Positions 1-12,784 of a stretch of 64,000 bases of DNA are shown here, one piece after another (the first letter of the stretch is position 1; each line of letters opens with the position of its first letter). The notes beneath the pieces are model-generated. The model had not been told where the DNA came from. It worked only from the letters and a program-made list of their open reading frames with translations, and searched no databases. The stretch is from NCBI RefSeq assembly GCF_963678635.1, contig NC_087068.1, forward strand, positions 58,327,896-58,391,895, in the 5' to 3' direction. A program made the position numbers and the translations under genes. This DNA comes from Symsagittifera roscoffensis. Taxonomy: Eukaryota; Xenacoelomorpha; Acoela; Convolutidae.

Positions 1-234
1 TTACTCAACTAACAAAACTGAGCATCAAGGCTTTCCTTGGATCAATTTGAACGTTTTTTGTGTCTAACGACCTCAAACACCAATTCGCTAGCTAATTTTT
101 ACAAACAACCCACGACTAACTGAGATCTTTCAAATAGTTAACTATGATAACTAAAATAAACAGTGAAGAACTTCGGTCACTAGTCTTTCACTTGAACCCC
201 TCATCTTAATCAACCTGGGTTAAAAAATCTATAT

Positions 235-3200
235 TTATTACTAAGATTTAAAATGATATCTAACGACATTCTTGTTTTTAATTAAACTTGAACCTTGCGG
301 GTTGAGTTACTAATCTCCAACCCTTGACCACAAATCACAACCTAAGTAAGATTGAGTTTCTCATTGAATAAGATTGAATTTCTCAGTAAGATTGAATTTA
401 ACCACTTGAGAAAATAAAAAAAATAATTCTAACGAAATGATATACTCTCTCTTCGACCCGTCTATAATCAACAACCTATGTGCCAGGAGTAAAATAACCT
501 AACAAACGTAAGAAAAACAGTTCAGAAAAAGAAAATCTTAACCATGGTTTTTTGCACCCATCACTCTAACACTTATGTCAAAAGATAATCTGGGATCCAA
601 GCAAATCATTCTTCAAAATTGTCAATTTAAATGAAAACATAAAAAGGCAATATTTACAAAACAAAAACAAATAAGTTATCAAAGATTTTCCAGAACAAAA
701 AACGAAGTTTTGGAATCTGACTCACAAACAAAACCAGAACTTCAAAATCTTCGAGATCTAATCCACGACAATAATAAACCAGTAGAAAACCAGAGATAAT
801 TTTCGGAATCAGAATCCACAACAGCATCATCTATAAAATATAAACGCAGAATAGAAAAATCACGTCTTTGCAAATCAATAAGAATCAATAATTGGAATCA
901 ACCAACAGGACATATTGAAACTTACCCACTAAACTAAAACTTCTCGCAAAAAAAAAAACGATTCAAAACGATGATAATTTTGACGATGATTCTATCCTTT
1001 CCTTTGTCTTTATTCCTCAAAGCTGTAGGACAAGTACAACTCTGCCGCAACCTAATCGTAATTTCAATTCAAAAGGAAACAGCCCAAGTAAACAAGAATT
1101 TCCTGAAGTAAAAACTGAAAGACCAGATATTAGTAATATCACATCGGAACATGGCTTATTTGCTATTAAAAAGTTACCACCACAATTGTCAAATCAGCCA
1201 TCACATCGAATACAAACAGATGATAAAGAATTAAATTTCTCGAAAGTTTCACAGGGTATATCAAAAAGATTCAACATCAAACCCACAAAAAGCAACCTCA
1301 ACTTTCAAAAACTGACAGCAAACTCAATTTCCAACAACAGTAGGACCCAAAACTAATCTTTTTTCACATGTCCTGGACTCCATTCAAAAAACCCTCACCG
1401 ATAGTGAAATATCAAAAATAGTCAAAACTGATTTACAAAAAATTTTTGCTTGGTTCAATGTAGATTTCCAAGACAATTCAAACCTAAATTCAAAATTAAA
1501 GAAAAATTACGAACAAACGACGAAACAATGTTCGCAGACAAGACAGATTATGTAAGAGATCCTGAATGTTCTCATGTGTTAATTTTTAACATTCCAAATG
1601 ACGTTTCAAGAGCAGCAACTGCAACTATTTCCGTACACAAAGATTGTTAAAGAGTAACTCCACTCACAACTGACACGACACCCTTAATTTACAAGGGAAT
1701 ATTGAATTATAGGACAAGCAACAATAGTTCAAATTCAACGTTTATAGATACACGAGAAATCTTTTACCCAACGCAACAAGATATCCAAACTCCATCGCAT
1801 TTCGAAAAAAGTCAAAACATCGACCCAACTAAGTATCTCACCCATACATCCAACAATTACAACAACATTTAATAAAAAACCACTCCTTTTCCACAAACAA
1901 CATTACAATTGCCATCCTTCGTCCGCAAATACTTACATATGGATTACCAAGCAGACAGACCGATAACCAAGAAACGACAACCTAATAAACAAAAACACGC
2001 AAACGGCAATAACTTTGCAAACCACGATGATTTTTTTGTCGCAACATTACAACAGTAGTAAGACCAAGATCAATCTCATGGGTTTAATTGTACCAAGCAG
2101 ATACCAAAACCAGTGTGCCAATAGGTATTTTCTAATGATAAACGAAAAACTCCGACAGATCGCACTAAAATATAGCCATTTTTAAAACAAAACAAAAATA
2201 TAAACATAGTCAATACACATTCAATCAACCGCATTTCTCTCAGATTGAGGAAGTAAACCTTAAGGAAAACCAACAAAAAAAAACAACACTCAACGAAAGA
2301 GTCACTGGAGTGATATAGATCAACCAGATGATATTTTTCAACCAGATATTTTGGAACCTTATATGAATTCTTAACAACCGCGACAATTACAACAAAAATC
2401 TTCTCAAAGAGAAAATTTGACAGAGCCTAGTAAAAGCAGGCAATCAGAATATCTTACAACTTCTCAAAGTTAACAATTAGAATCAATGAAAAACAAAATC
2501 CCGTTGTCTTACTATCTACAACAACATGAAAAAAAGCAGCTTGCAAATTTACACAGATACCAAACACAGCAGGTTTACTCCAAAAGACAATGATTCCATA
2601 ACTTAAAATCTAATAAAACTTTCATATTATATACAGGAACAGATCCTGAATACCTAGTAGAAGACTGCTTAATTGGTGTTAGAGTCAATTTAATATTAAG
2701 CATAGGCTCAGAACCTATAAATACAACTCGCAGAGCACTGATACAAACCACACTCGATGAAGCAGCTCAAAAATGATGTTCAATTTTACTCATAAAATTT
2801 TAGCCCAATTGGAAACGATATGCACAAAATTTTCAAAAAAGTTTGACTCTGAACGAAGTGAAAAACATCAAAGAGTTTTAGGCATCGAAATTCGTAGACT
2901 TTCGAATCAAACAAAAAAACAACTCGCAGTAAGAATGGAAACGTCATTATCTCAGTACACATGATTACAAAAATAACTTTAACTCCCCCAATTTAAAAAA
3001 AATTACATCAAAAAAGAGAGCATCACATTCATTTTCAATCCGAGAACCCGAAATAATTTTCCGAAGACTGAGATATAAAATAATTTCTAACGATATTCTT
3101 GGCTTCTAATTTAACTTGTACCTTGCGGGTTGATGTTTTAATCTCCAACACTTGATCGCAAATCAAATCCAAAGTAAGATTAAAAGCCTCATAACATTTA

Positions 3201-5995
3201 ACCACTTGAGAAAGTAAAAAATCATTCTAACGAATTGTTATACTCTCTCTTCAACCCGTCTATGTTCAACGATAAATCTCCCAGGATTAAGATAACCTCA
3301 CAAACGTAAGAAAAAAAAGTTCAGAAAATGAAGATCTTAACCCCTGGTTTTTTGCACCCATCACTCTATAACTTATGTCAAAAGATAATCTAGGATCCAT
3401 AAAACTATCATTCTTCATAATTGTCAAATTAAAGAAAAACAAAAATGTCAATATTCACAAAACAGAAAAAAAAAATTTTATCAAAAATTTTCCAGAACAG
3501 AAAACGTAGTTTTGGAATCTGATTCAAAACCAGAACAACAAAACCAGACCTTCAAAATCTCCGAGATCTAATCCACGACAATAACAAACCAGTAGAAAAC
3601 CAGAGATATTTTTAGGAATCAGAATTCACAGCCGCATCATCTGTAAATTTTAAACGCAGAACAGAAAAATCATGTCTTTGCAAACTAATAAGTATCAATA
3701 ATTGGAATCAACCAATAGGACATTTTGAAACTTACCCAAAAAACTAAAATTTCTCACAAAAAAAAACAATTCAAAACGATGATAATTTTGAAGATGACTC
3801 TATACTTCCCTTTGTCTTTATTCCACAAAGAACTCTTTACTCCACTTTACCACAATCTAATCGTAAATTTAATTCAAAAGGAAACAGCCCAAGTAAGTAA
3901 GAAATTCCTAAAGTAAATATTGAAGGAGAGATACTTGAGCAATATCTACCAGACATCAGTAATATCACTTTGCAATATGGCATATTTATTATTAAATTTT
4001 TACCACCACAATCATCAAATCAGCCAGCACATCCAATTCAAATAGATGATATAGAATCAGATTTCTCAAAACTTTCACAGAATATATCAAAAATATTCAA
4101 CATCAAACTCACAAAGTGCAAACTCGACTTTCAAAAACTGACAGCAAACCCAACTTTCCCAAACTCAATTTCCACCAATAGTAAGACGCGAAATTAATTT
4201 TTTTTCACATGTCCTAGTTCCATTCAAAAAACCCTCACCGACAGTGAAATATCACAAATAGTCAAAATTGATTTACGAAAAACTTTAGCGTGGTTCAATA
4301 TAGAAATCCAAGACAATTCAGACCTAAGTTCATAAGCAAAGAAGAAATAATAAACAATTGACGAAACAATGTGCACAGACAAGACAGATTTTGTAGGAGA
4401 CCCTGAATGTTCTCATGTGTTCATTTTTAACATTCCAAATGACATTTCAAGAGCAGCAACTGCAACTATTTCCGTACTCAAAGATTATTTAAGAATAACT
4501 CCACTCACAACTGACACGACACCCTTAATTTACAACGGAATATTTAATTATAGGACAAGCAACAAAAGTTCAAATTCATTATTTATAGATACACGAGAAA
4601 ACCTTAACCTAACACAACAAGATATCCAAACTCCATCACATTTTGAAAAAATTCAAAACACCGATACAACTAAGTATCTCACCCATACATCCAACAATTA
4701 CAACACCATTCAATAAAAATGACACACCTTTTCCACAAACAACAATACAATCACCATCCGTCGTTCGCAAATACTTACATATGGATTACCAAGCAGACAG
4801 ACCGATAACCAAGAAACGACAACCTAATAAACAAAAACACGCAAACGGCAATTACTTTGCAAACCACAAGTATTTTGTTTTGTCGCAAATAATAACACTA
4901 GCAATGCAATAGTAAGACCACCCTATACAACACAAAGTCATTCTCAGAGACATAATTATACCCAGCATATACCAATAGGTTTTTTTTAATGATAAACGAA
5001 AAACTGTGATAGACCGTACTAAATTAGAGCCATTTTTACAACAAAATAAAAAATATATACAAATTTAGGCAAAACACATTAAATCAACCGCTTTCTCTGA
5101 GATCGAGGAAGTAACCTTTAATCAAAACCAACAGCAATATAAAAACACACCAAGAAAGAATCACTGGAATGACATGATCAACCAGATGATATTTTCATCA
5201 ACCATGTATTTTCGAACCTTAAATGAATTTTTAATAACCACGAAAATTACAACAAAAATCTTCTTAAAGACAATATTTGACAGAGCCTAGTAATAGCAGG
5301 CAATCAGAATATCATAAAATTCTTCAAAGTTACCAATTTGAATCATCGAAAAACGAAATCCCGTTACCTTACTATCTACAACAACATGAAAAAAACAGCT
5401 AGCAAATTTTACACAGATACCAAACACAGCAGGTTCACTCCAAATGACAATGCTTTCATACTTTATGGTTGGATCATCCATAACATCTAATAAACCTCTC
5501 ATGGTATATACAGGAACAGATCCTGAATACTTAGTGGTAGACTACTTAAATGCTGTTACAGCCAATTTACTCTTAAGCATAGGCCCAGAACCTATAAATA
5601 CAACACTATAAAAATCTGATTCACAGACGCAGAGCACTGATACAAACAAAACTCGATGGTGCAACTCAAAAATGATTTTCAGTTTTACTCATAAAATTTT
5701 AGCCCGATTGGAAACGATGTGCACAAAAATTTCTAAAAAGTTTGACTCTGAACGAAGTGAAAAACATCAAAAAGTTCTAGGCATCGAAATTCGTAGACTT
5801 TCGAATCAAACAAAAAACAACTCGCAGTAAGAATGGAAACCTTAGTACGAAAAATTTATTCTCTCAGTACACATGATTACAAAAATACAAAAGTGACAGT
5901 AACCATGTCATGACATCCCCCATTAAGAAAAATTGCAAAATAAAAGAGAACATCACATTCATTATCAATCCGAGAACACGAAATAATTTTCCAAA
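235..5995 (+). repeat. 2.83-kb tandem duplication of the leader and gag region
   Basis: Unit 1 (about 235-3065) and unit 2 (about 3066-5995) align along their length with an offset of 2828-2880 bases. Shared landmarks include the leader motif CCTTGCGGGTTGA (293 and 3121), a gag ORF segment (1516 and 4369) and the capsid-like segment (2640 and 5519). The end of unit 1 passes directly into the start of unit 2 near 3065. The copies differ at many positions and by small indels, so the duplication is old and not a simple assembly echo. Confidence 0.85.
540..2970 (+). pseudogene. Gag-like pseudogene, first tandem copy
   Basis: This is a broken coding region from the first unit of the gag duplication. 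The longest remaining pieces are at 1450-1650 and 2773-2964. The second piece lies in a Gag capsid-like stretch that contains a GTDPEYLV-type segment near 2638-2665. It is assigned to gag by its position before protease/pol and by the capsid-like pattern in copy 2. Frames change repeatedly, so no full protein can be read. The copy stops before the zinc-knuckle part found after copy 2. Confidence 0.6.
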
Positions 5996-6235
5996 AACCT
6001 ATAGACTAATTGGAACAAGCTGAAATTACAATAAAACTAGAGGAAACAAAAAACTTGAAGCTACAATACGTAAAAATGTTCAAACATCTACTCAAATGCC
6101 AAACTTCTTTAAAAAGAAACCAAAAATTAAAGGGGAACCATCAGTTAAAAAAAGGTGTAATTATTGGCGCAGATATGGACATAGCATTTATGAATACAGT
6201 CAAAAAGATCAAAGCAACCTGAATAGACCAGCAAT
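3330..6235 (+). pseudogene. Gag-like pseudogene, second tandem copy with zinc-knuckle remnant
   Basis: The best open piece is 4369-4716 (115 aa). A capsid-like block at about 5515-5900 reads through frame changes with GTDPEYLV and DGATQKWF-type segments, as in retrotransposon Gag. Near 6148-6205 one frame reads CNYWRRYGHSIYEY, which fits a CCHC zinc knuckle with the second and last Cys replaced. This would be the RNA-binding nucleocapsid part of Gag, so copy 2 is the one joined to pol. Many stops make it non-functional. The family assignment rests on motif pattern and position only. Confidence 0.6.
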
Positions 6236-7189
6236 TTACAAAAAAAAATAAGCAAATTTTTTTATCAACACATGAAAAAAAGATCAGAGTTTACCGAAAA
6301 AAAAACCATCAAAAATTTAACAGCTCAGAAAACCACTCCAAAAAAGCTATATCAAAAACGGATCACAATCCCCTTATTCAATTAACTTTGCCGGAAGATC
6401 ACCAGATTGACAAAATTCACAAAACTTTTCACGAAATAGATAAAGCAGATCAAATGGTCAAAAGATCTTTATTGAAATAATTATTTTAGATCAAATTGAA
6501 AAATACGTTTTTTCTCAAACTATAACAAAAATTGCTCAAAATCAAACCCTTCGAAAACAAATTATTCCACTGGCCCTCCAACAATTTTTTCAAATAATCG
6601 TAATAGAAACCATCCTATTAATAGATCACAAAACTTTTCCAACAACATACCATGTAAAAAAATTATAATAAAAGATCCCGGGATATTTATATAAATAGAA
6701 ACAACAGCCATCAAAACAAAACAAGAAATAATTATCAGCCACCGCATCGAAATAAATCACAATATTTAAACAAATCTTATCGAAACTACACAAGTAGTAC
6801 GTCAAAACATTTAAAAAAAAATCAATCAACTATAAAATACAATTGAAAAAAAAAAGCCAGACTTCTTTAGAAATGCAACTAAAACTTATACACTGTAAAA
6901 AGATTGATGAAAAAAGCGAAACAGAAAACACGTTACTTATTAAAATGTTTGAATTAGAACGAAACACCAATTGAATCAAATTTCAATCAAAATGATTCTC
7001 CCAATTCAGACTTTTAAGAACCAAGAAACAATCGAGACAATATAAATTTTACTCCACACATATTTGAAAAAAAATCAACTAGGCATAATACATAACAGAA
7101 AAGACAAATAGGGTATTATTGCCTATAATTTTTTTTGACAAATCCACTCCTTTTAGAACTTCCTAAAAACAAGAATTTTTAACCACGAG

Positions 7190-7520
7190 ATCTTGAAATA
7201 GATTTTTAGTCGACTCCAGAATCAACTAAAATTACCACTTCTACATGGAATGTAATTTGCAATCTACATCCAAAAATTTTCCGTCCGAAATTTCTACACT
7301 ATCCACTGCACAGGGCGCAATTTTATCAAACTATGGTAGGTTCAATTATTACATATACCAACTCGAACAATGCAACAAAAAAAACGTTCACTAAAACACT
7401 TCAAAAAACAATTCCACATAACAGATTTTGAACAACATATAATTGGAACACCAATTATTAAAAAATACATCCCAAGTATAAACATCTTAAGCAGAAAATT
7501 GCAAATCAAACACAAATATA
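7190..7520 (+). pseudogene. Retroviral-type aspartic protease remnant
   Basis: At about 7203-7225 a frame reads FLVDSR, close to the FLVDSG active-site motif of retroelement aspartic proteases but with Gly replaced by Arg. At about 7436-7470 another frame reads IIGTPIIKKYIP, resembling the second conserved motif (hydrophobic-IGxDFL type). Order and spacing suit a protease between Gag and reverse transcriptase. The two parts are in different frames, so it is a pseudogene. Confidence 0.5.
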
Positions 7521-7849
7521 CAAAACTCAATTATACATCCTTAACATAATTTCATAGATTAAAAAAATAACCCCAATTTTTTTCCATAAACGTAATCAGC
7601 AAAGAAAACATTTAAAATTACTAACAAGACATGCAATTGAAGTTTCCATCAACCGAGTTCATCAATATAACAGCAATCAGAATACACAAAAATCATAAAA
7701 ATTTGACCTTGATTTCGAACCAAAACATAAAATTTTTAGAGTGACAATTTCATAAATAAAACACGCTGAAAGATCAAACGCCGTTACAATAGTTTTATTT
7801 GTATACAATATTTCACCATACAAATACAAATATGTAGTATACTGGAGGA

Positions 7850-9660
7850 TTGTTAGGATATTGCGAAACAATTGCAACCTTTCATCCTACACAAGAAAGA
7901 ACATACAGAATAGATAATATCTCAGAACTATTAGACATCTGTCAATCAAAAATCCTTATTGAAGAACTATCTATTAATAATGTTACATTTTATTCGCAAA
8001 GATACATAGACTATTTCACAGAAACACCTGGTTTTAAACCACTATTCCAATCTCAAAACAAGCAGAATAACAATGACATTTTCTGTGTCAATGACTTTTT
8101 GATTTTCTAAATTTTCAAGTTACTCAGCAAGAAGATAAACAATTAGCAGACTTATTATTATAATACCCCAAGTTTTATGCCAAATCAAAATTTGAGGTTG
8201 AAAAAAACATTCACTACTACACATTCCACTTCAAACCGACGAAATTTTCAAAAAAACAACGCGCAAGTAAAATACTAAAAGATTTACACAACGAAGTAAA
8301 CAAATTTTTAGAAATTAGTGAACAAAATGAATTTATCGCAAAAGAAACAACGCAAAAGAAGCAGTTTTTTAAATCCAGTATTTTTTTTTGATATTAAGAG
8401 AATTTATTAAAATCGTTTCAGACGGGCGAAATTCAAGATCTCTGAATCAAAATGCAATTGGCTCATATAACCAATACGAGTAATAATTTAAAAAATCCTT
8501 GAACCTTTTTATGATACCGCAGATATTAATAGTGCATATCATCAAATGCCATTAGACAGAAAAACATGTCGGATGACATAATTTGTTATGGAAAATCAAC
8601 AATATGAATTTAATAGACAATTTATAGGAATTTAATAGCATATCAATTTAACAAGCATATGTAGACAATTTAATAGCATATCTATAGGAAAATCAGCTTT
8701 TTCTGCTTTTATGAGCAAAAATTTTTGACCATATACTCTAAGTAAAAACTTCATTAGATATTTGGACGATGTTTTCATACAATCACAAATAAAACAAAAC
8801 TTGTTTAGCTTTTAGACAAAAACCACAAAACCTTGTGAGAAAAACTTGAAAGAAGCCCCAGAGAGATCACAATTTTGCCTCACTCGTGTTTAACTCCTTT
8901 GACAAAATATTAAATGCACCACGTTAACACCGATAAAATCCCGAATCGATGCAATTCTAAAATTCCAACCATCTTCTAACAAAAAATCAATCCCAGAGTT
9001 CCTTGAAATGCTAAATGTTTAAGGTAAATATGTTTATAGAATGCAAATAAAGTCAGACCATTCTACAACATTCTTCGACAACAAGATAACTTCGAATGGA
9101 CCTTAAAACATCAAAAACGCTTCGATGAACTTAAAACCCTTCTCACTGATCAAGTTTCAAAAACAGTTTCAGTTTCAAACTAAAAACTGTAAGCTGTGTT
9201 GCGATGCTTACCCTTTTTCAATTGGCGCAGCACTTATACAATCACATCTAGGCACCAATAAATTCAACCTTAAATCAACAAGTGAAGACTTTTTTCACAA
9301 GCAGAACTCAGACTCTCCACACTTATGAGAGAATGTACAGTCATCATATGTACTTTAACAGAAAAAAAATTCTTTACTCTTGGATCAAAACAACCAACAA
9401 TTTTGTTTACATATCATAAACCTATAATTTATCATTCTTTACATATTATGTATAATGAAGTCAACATCTACCTATATTGAAGTCAATTCTTTTCCCAGCC
9501 CCCTTATAGTTTGTACAGCAGGCAAAACCTTGATTTACCAGACATACTTAGTCGAAACACAACAACCAAAAAACCTACACGAAAACAATTGTATAAACAC
9601 CACAAAGTATAAAACTCTTTCTAGCAAGAAACGAAAAAGTAACACAATTAGAAATTAAAT
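7850..9660 (+). pseudogene. pol: Reverse transcriptase and RNase H pseudogene
   Basis: The open piece 7850-8110 (start codon TTG, so probably not a true start) matches 50530-50700 of the second element. Reverse transcriptase motifs are spread over several frames: DINSAYHQMPLD near 8523-8560, AFSAFMSKIF near 8700-8730, and LDDVFIQSQ near 8760-8790, which is the YxDD box region. An RNase H-like segment follows at 9125-9330 (DAYPFSIGAALIQSH). In retroelements this enzyme copies the RNA genome to DNA and removes the RNA strand. More than ten stops or frameshifts exclude activity. Confidence 0.8.
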
Positions 9661-10560
9661 ACGCAGTAAAAATTCACTCCGATACTGAAAAAATAGACAT
9701 CTCAGAATATTTTCCACCAAATCTAGATTAGCTAAGAAATCCCTATTAAGTAGATTTATGAGGTGAAAATACAATTGGACCTATACCACTTTCATCAGGG
9801 ATAAAAAATAACAACTCAAAATCTGGCATAAAAACAAAACAAAACTCAAGAAAGCCGATTTCACAGTGTTTAGGAAACAAAACCTTATTTCCACTTTTTC
9901 GAAAACTTAACAATACGACGACAAATGAAAACACTGACATCTCAAAACACCATTGCCTAGAGACAAAAGTACCCTGTTTACCGCTAAGCCTAATTTTAAT
10001 AGCCCTTCACATATCACATTCCGTGAATACAAAAAGACTGGTAGGATCAGAAAAAAACTCTTCAAATTTCACTCAAAATTTTTAGATTCCAAACGCACCA
10101 ATTTGGATAAAAATGATCCGCAATGACTGTTCTAAATGTCAATTAAGCAAATTTTCTCCACACTAATGACAAATAGCAGAAAAACAAGACAAAAGGACAA
10201 AAATTTTATTTTAAGCATTGGATATCATTTGATATAACAGGACAAAATTCCCCTACTTAGAAGGAAATTCGTATTGAACGGGATTAGTAAATGAATTTAC
10301 ACACCGTGTAGCACTCAACCCTGTGCCCCATTGCAATGCTTATTATGCATACCCAACACTTTATGAACACTGGATAGCAAAATTTAAATTTGGACTACCT
10401 GAAATCCTTGTCACAGACAATGGAACAGAATTCATAAGCAACGAAAAAATTACACTTTATCATCTTTATAATATCAAGTATAAACCTAGAACATTGCATG
10501 CCCTCGTACAAACGGACTATTCGAAAGCATGAACCGCTCCCTACAAGAAGACCTTCGATG
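9590..10560 (+). pseudogene. Integrase pseudogene, first copy
   Basis: The core domain is recognisable at 10323-10532: EILVTDNGTEF holds the second catalytic Asp, and the segment after it is in the position of the third acidic residue. Upstream, 10040-10150 matches the zinc-binding N-terminal part seen at 52990-53160. The same region of the second element supplies the frame-by-frame match. Multiple stops break it. The family is the DDE integrase of Ty3/gypsy-type elements, which inserts the DNA copy into the genome. Confidence 0.75.
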
Positions 10561-11640
10561 TATAACAAACGGAAATGAAAAAAAATACACCATTTGATCG
10601 ACAGATGTAATTATTTCTATTAGAAAATAATTCTCTGATTACAACAACATTTGGACTATTGCCAATTAAAATGGTTTTTAACCAAAAACCACGCATACCT
10701 AAAATATTCACAGCAAACTCATCAAAAAAGAAACAAGGTTATTAAAAAACGAATGAAGATTTAATTTGTTATAAATTACTACTTCACACTAATGACGATG
10801 ACCATTTTCATCATCCACAAAATTAAAAATTAGCATCTGGAACCCTAACACATTCGATTTTAAACAGAGATAAAAAGCACAATGAAATACATCAGAAAAT
10901 TGCAAAGAATTTTTTACGAAGACGAAACATTCAATCTCAAACAACTTCACGTTTTACGCCAGCATCTAACCAAAAAAAGGAACAATTGTTTGGCTTCCAA
11001 AATTTGCAACTCAGTAAAATCACGAAAAAGCTACAATCTATTCGGAAACGACCATATAGTTATAGAAAAACTTTCAATCATATTACTTAAACTAACAGAT
11101 CACAATAAAAAACTATTACAACATTGGAACATTTTTTTAAGCATAATATTCAAAAGAGTACGCCCTTGGTGAATTAACACAACTATAATCATTTTGAGAT
11201 TACTTGATGTTGATAAAAGAAACTAATGATCAAAGAAACTATGATCAAAAGAAATCAACAAACGCCAATCAATCAGCGCAATCAATTGATACCATTCCGA
11301 ACGAAATATCAAAAAAAACTCCAAAACAAATGGTTGTTTTGATTCCACAATTTAAAGTCAAAAAAAGTCACAAAAAAGCTACAACTATTCAGAAAGGACC
11401 ATATAGTTAGAGAAAAACCTACAGTAGTATTATTTAAACTAATAGACCACAAGAAAAAAAACTAGTACAACATTGAAACAATTTTTTTACCATACTATTC
11501 AAAAGAGTACGTCCTTGGTGAATTAAGACAGTTATACTCCTTCACAGGACTACACATTGTGGATAAAAGAAACTAATGATCAAAGAAAAATAATGATCAA
11601 AGGACCTCAACAAACTTCAATCATTTATCGCAATCAACCG
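10560..11640 (+). pseudogene. Integrase C-terminal tail with an internal tandem duplication
   Basis: This region matches 53560-54200 of the second element and holds the Lys-rich tail after the integrase core. A 96-aa open piece is at 10882-11172. A segment of about 360 bases is duplicated: 11020-11240 reappears at 11370-11600, with AAAAGCTACAA and TTCAAAAGAGTACG landmarks in both. No functional protein remains. Confidence 0.55.
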
Positions 11641-11764
11641 ATGCAATTCCGATTGAAATATCAGAGAAAACTCAAAACAGTTAGTTCAAAAACAAAAAAG
11701 TAATCGTAAACTACAAGAAACAATTCGAAAAACCGAAAAAATATCACAAGAACACTTATCATCT

Positions 11765-12712
11765 CGACTTAGACATTACACAAAGTGTAAAGCTCTTTCT
11801 CGCAAAAAATAAAAAATTACCAAGATTAGAATGTAAATACGCAGTAAAAATTGACTCCGATACAAAAGAAAAAAGACACCTTAGAACAATTTCCACTATG
11901 TCTAGATTGCCAAAAAAGTACTATAAAGTATAAAAAAGCCACAATAAAATGAATCAATTCCATTAAAAGAAAAAGAAGACCGAACGGACAAAATCAATTT
12001 GTCAGGCCCTCCCGAAACAAGTCAAAAACACACATTCGAAAAAACCTTGATTTGCAAGACCATTTGGATAAAATACCTCTAAAAAAAATCAAAAAACTTT
12101 TCTCCCCAACACAGGAGCACTGATACTTCAGTTATAACCAAATTATCAAAATCTTAACCCTGTTATCAGACAACTCAAAGATTCGCATAAAAACCAAAAA
12201 AAAACTCGTGAATGCCGATATCACAACATTAAGAAACAAAACTTTCCTTCAAATTTTTTTGAAAACTTAACAATACGACGACAAATGAAACATTGACATC
12301 TCAAAAAAACATTACCTAGAGACAAAAGTACTTTGTTTACCGCTAAGCCTAATTTTGTTAGCGTTTCACAAATCACATTCCTTGAATACAAAAAGACAGA
12401 TAGGAACAGACAAAACATATTCAACTTTCACTCAAAACTTCTTTTTTCCGAACGCACCAATTTTGTTGAAAGTACTGCGCAGTGATTGTTTTATTGTGTC
12501 AGTTAAGCAATCTTTTTCCACACCAATGACAAATTGCAGAAAAACAAGACTGTAAAGGACAAATGTTTTTTAAGCATAGGATATCATTTGACACAATTGG
12601 ACATACGTCCCCCTCCTTAGAATCAAAATTGTATTGAACGGGGTTAGTATATTCATTTACACACTATGTAGCACTCAACCCTGTACCCCATTGCAATACT
12701 TATTATGCATAC
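11765..12712 (+). pseudogene. Integrase pseudogene, second tandem copy, truncated
   Basis: Sequence from about 11780 repeats the block starting at about 9603 (offset 2178 at the start and 2360 near the end, because copy 1 has lost about 180 bases). The zinc-binding region (12350-12500) and the first part of the core are present. Copy 2 retains a segment near 12000-12060 that copy 1 lacks but the second element has at 52585-52640. Similarity ends at about 12710, before the second catalytic Asp, where the sequence changes to unrelated DNA and then a gap. Confidence 0.7.
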
Positions 12713-12761
12713 ATGTGCCGCTTTCTCGTATCCTGTAAGATCTACAAAAACCTGCTTCAAT

Positions 12762-12784
12762 NNNNNNNNNNNNNNNNNNNNNNN
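12762..12784. other. Assembly gap (23 N)
   Basis: The run of N separates the broken integrase of retroelement A from the Polinton polymerase fragment. The short stretch 12711-12761 belongs to neither by eye. The true junction between the two elements is therefore unknown. Confidence 1.

Larger units (their letters stand above)
1..12713 (+). mobile_element. Decayed Ty3/gypsy-like LTR retroelement A (leader, gag, pol)
   Basis: The window opens inside the leader of this element: positions 1-420 resemble 63068-63450, which lie downstream of an LTR. In order come a gag region (present twice), a protease remnant near 7200-7500, reverse transcriptase and RNase H remnants (7850-9660), and integrase (present twice). 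All reading frames carry many stops and frameshifts, so the element is dead. It matches the pol of the element at 50-62 kb segment by segment. The right end is lost: integrase similarity stops at about 12710, just before an assembly gap and Polinton sequence. Its own LTRs are not in the window. Confidence 0.85.

Noticed and set aside
7342-7530. Minus-strand hydrophobic ORFs in the retroelement (also 6562-6829) as membrane proteins
   Set aside because: They are antisense to pol remnants. A-rich sense DNA gives Phe/Leu/Ile-rich antisense frames.
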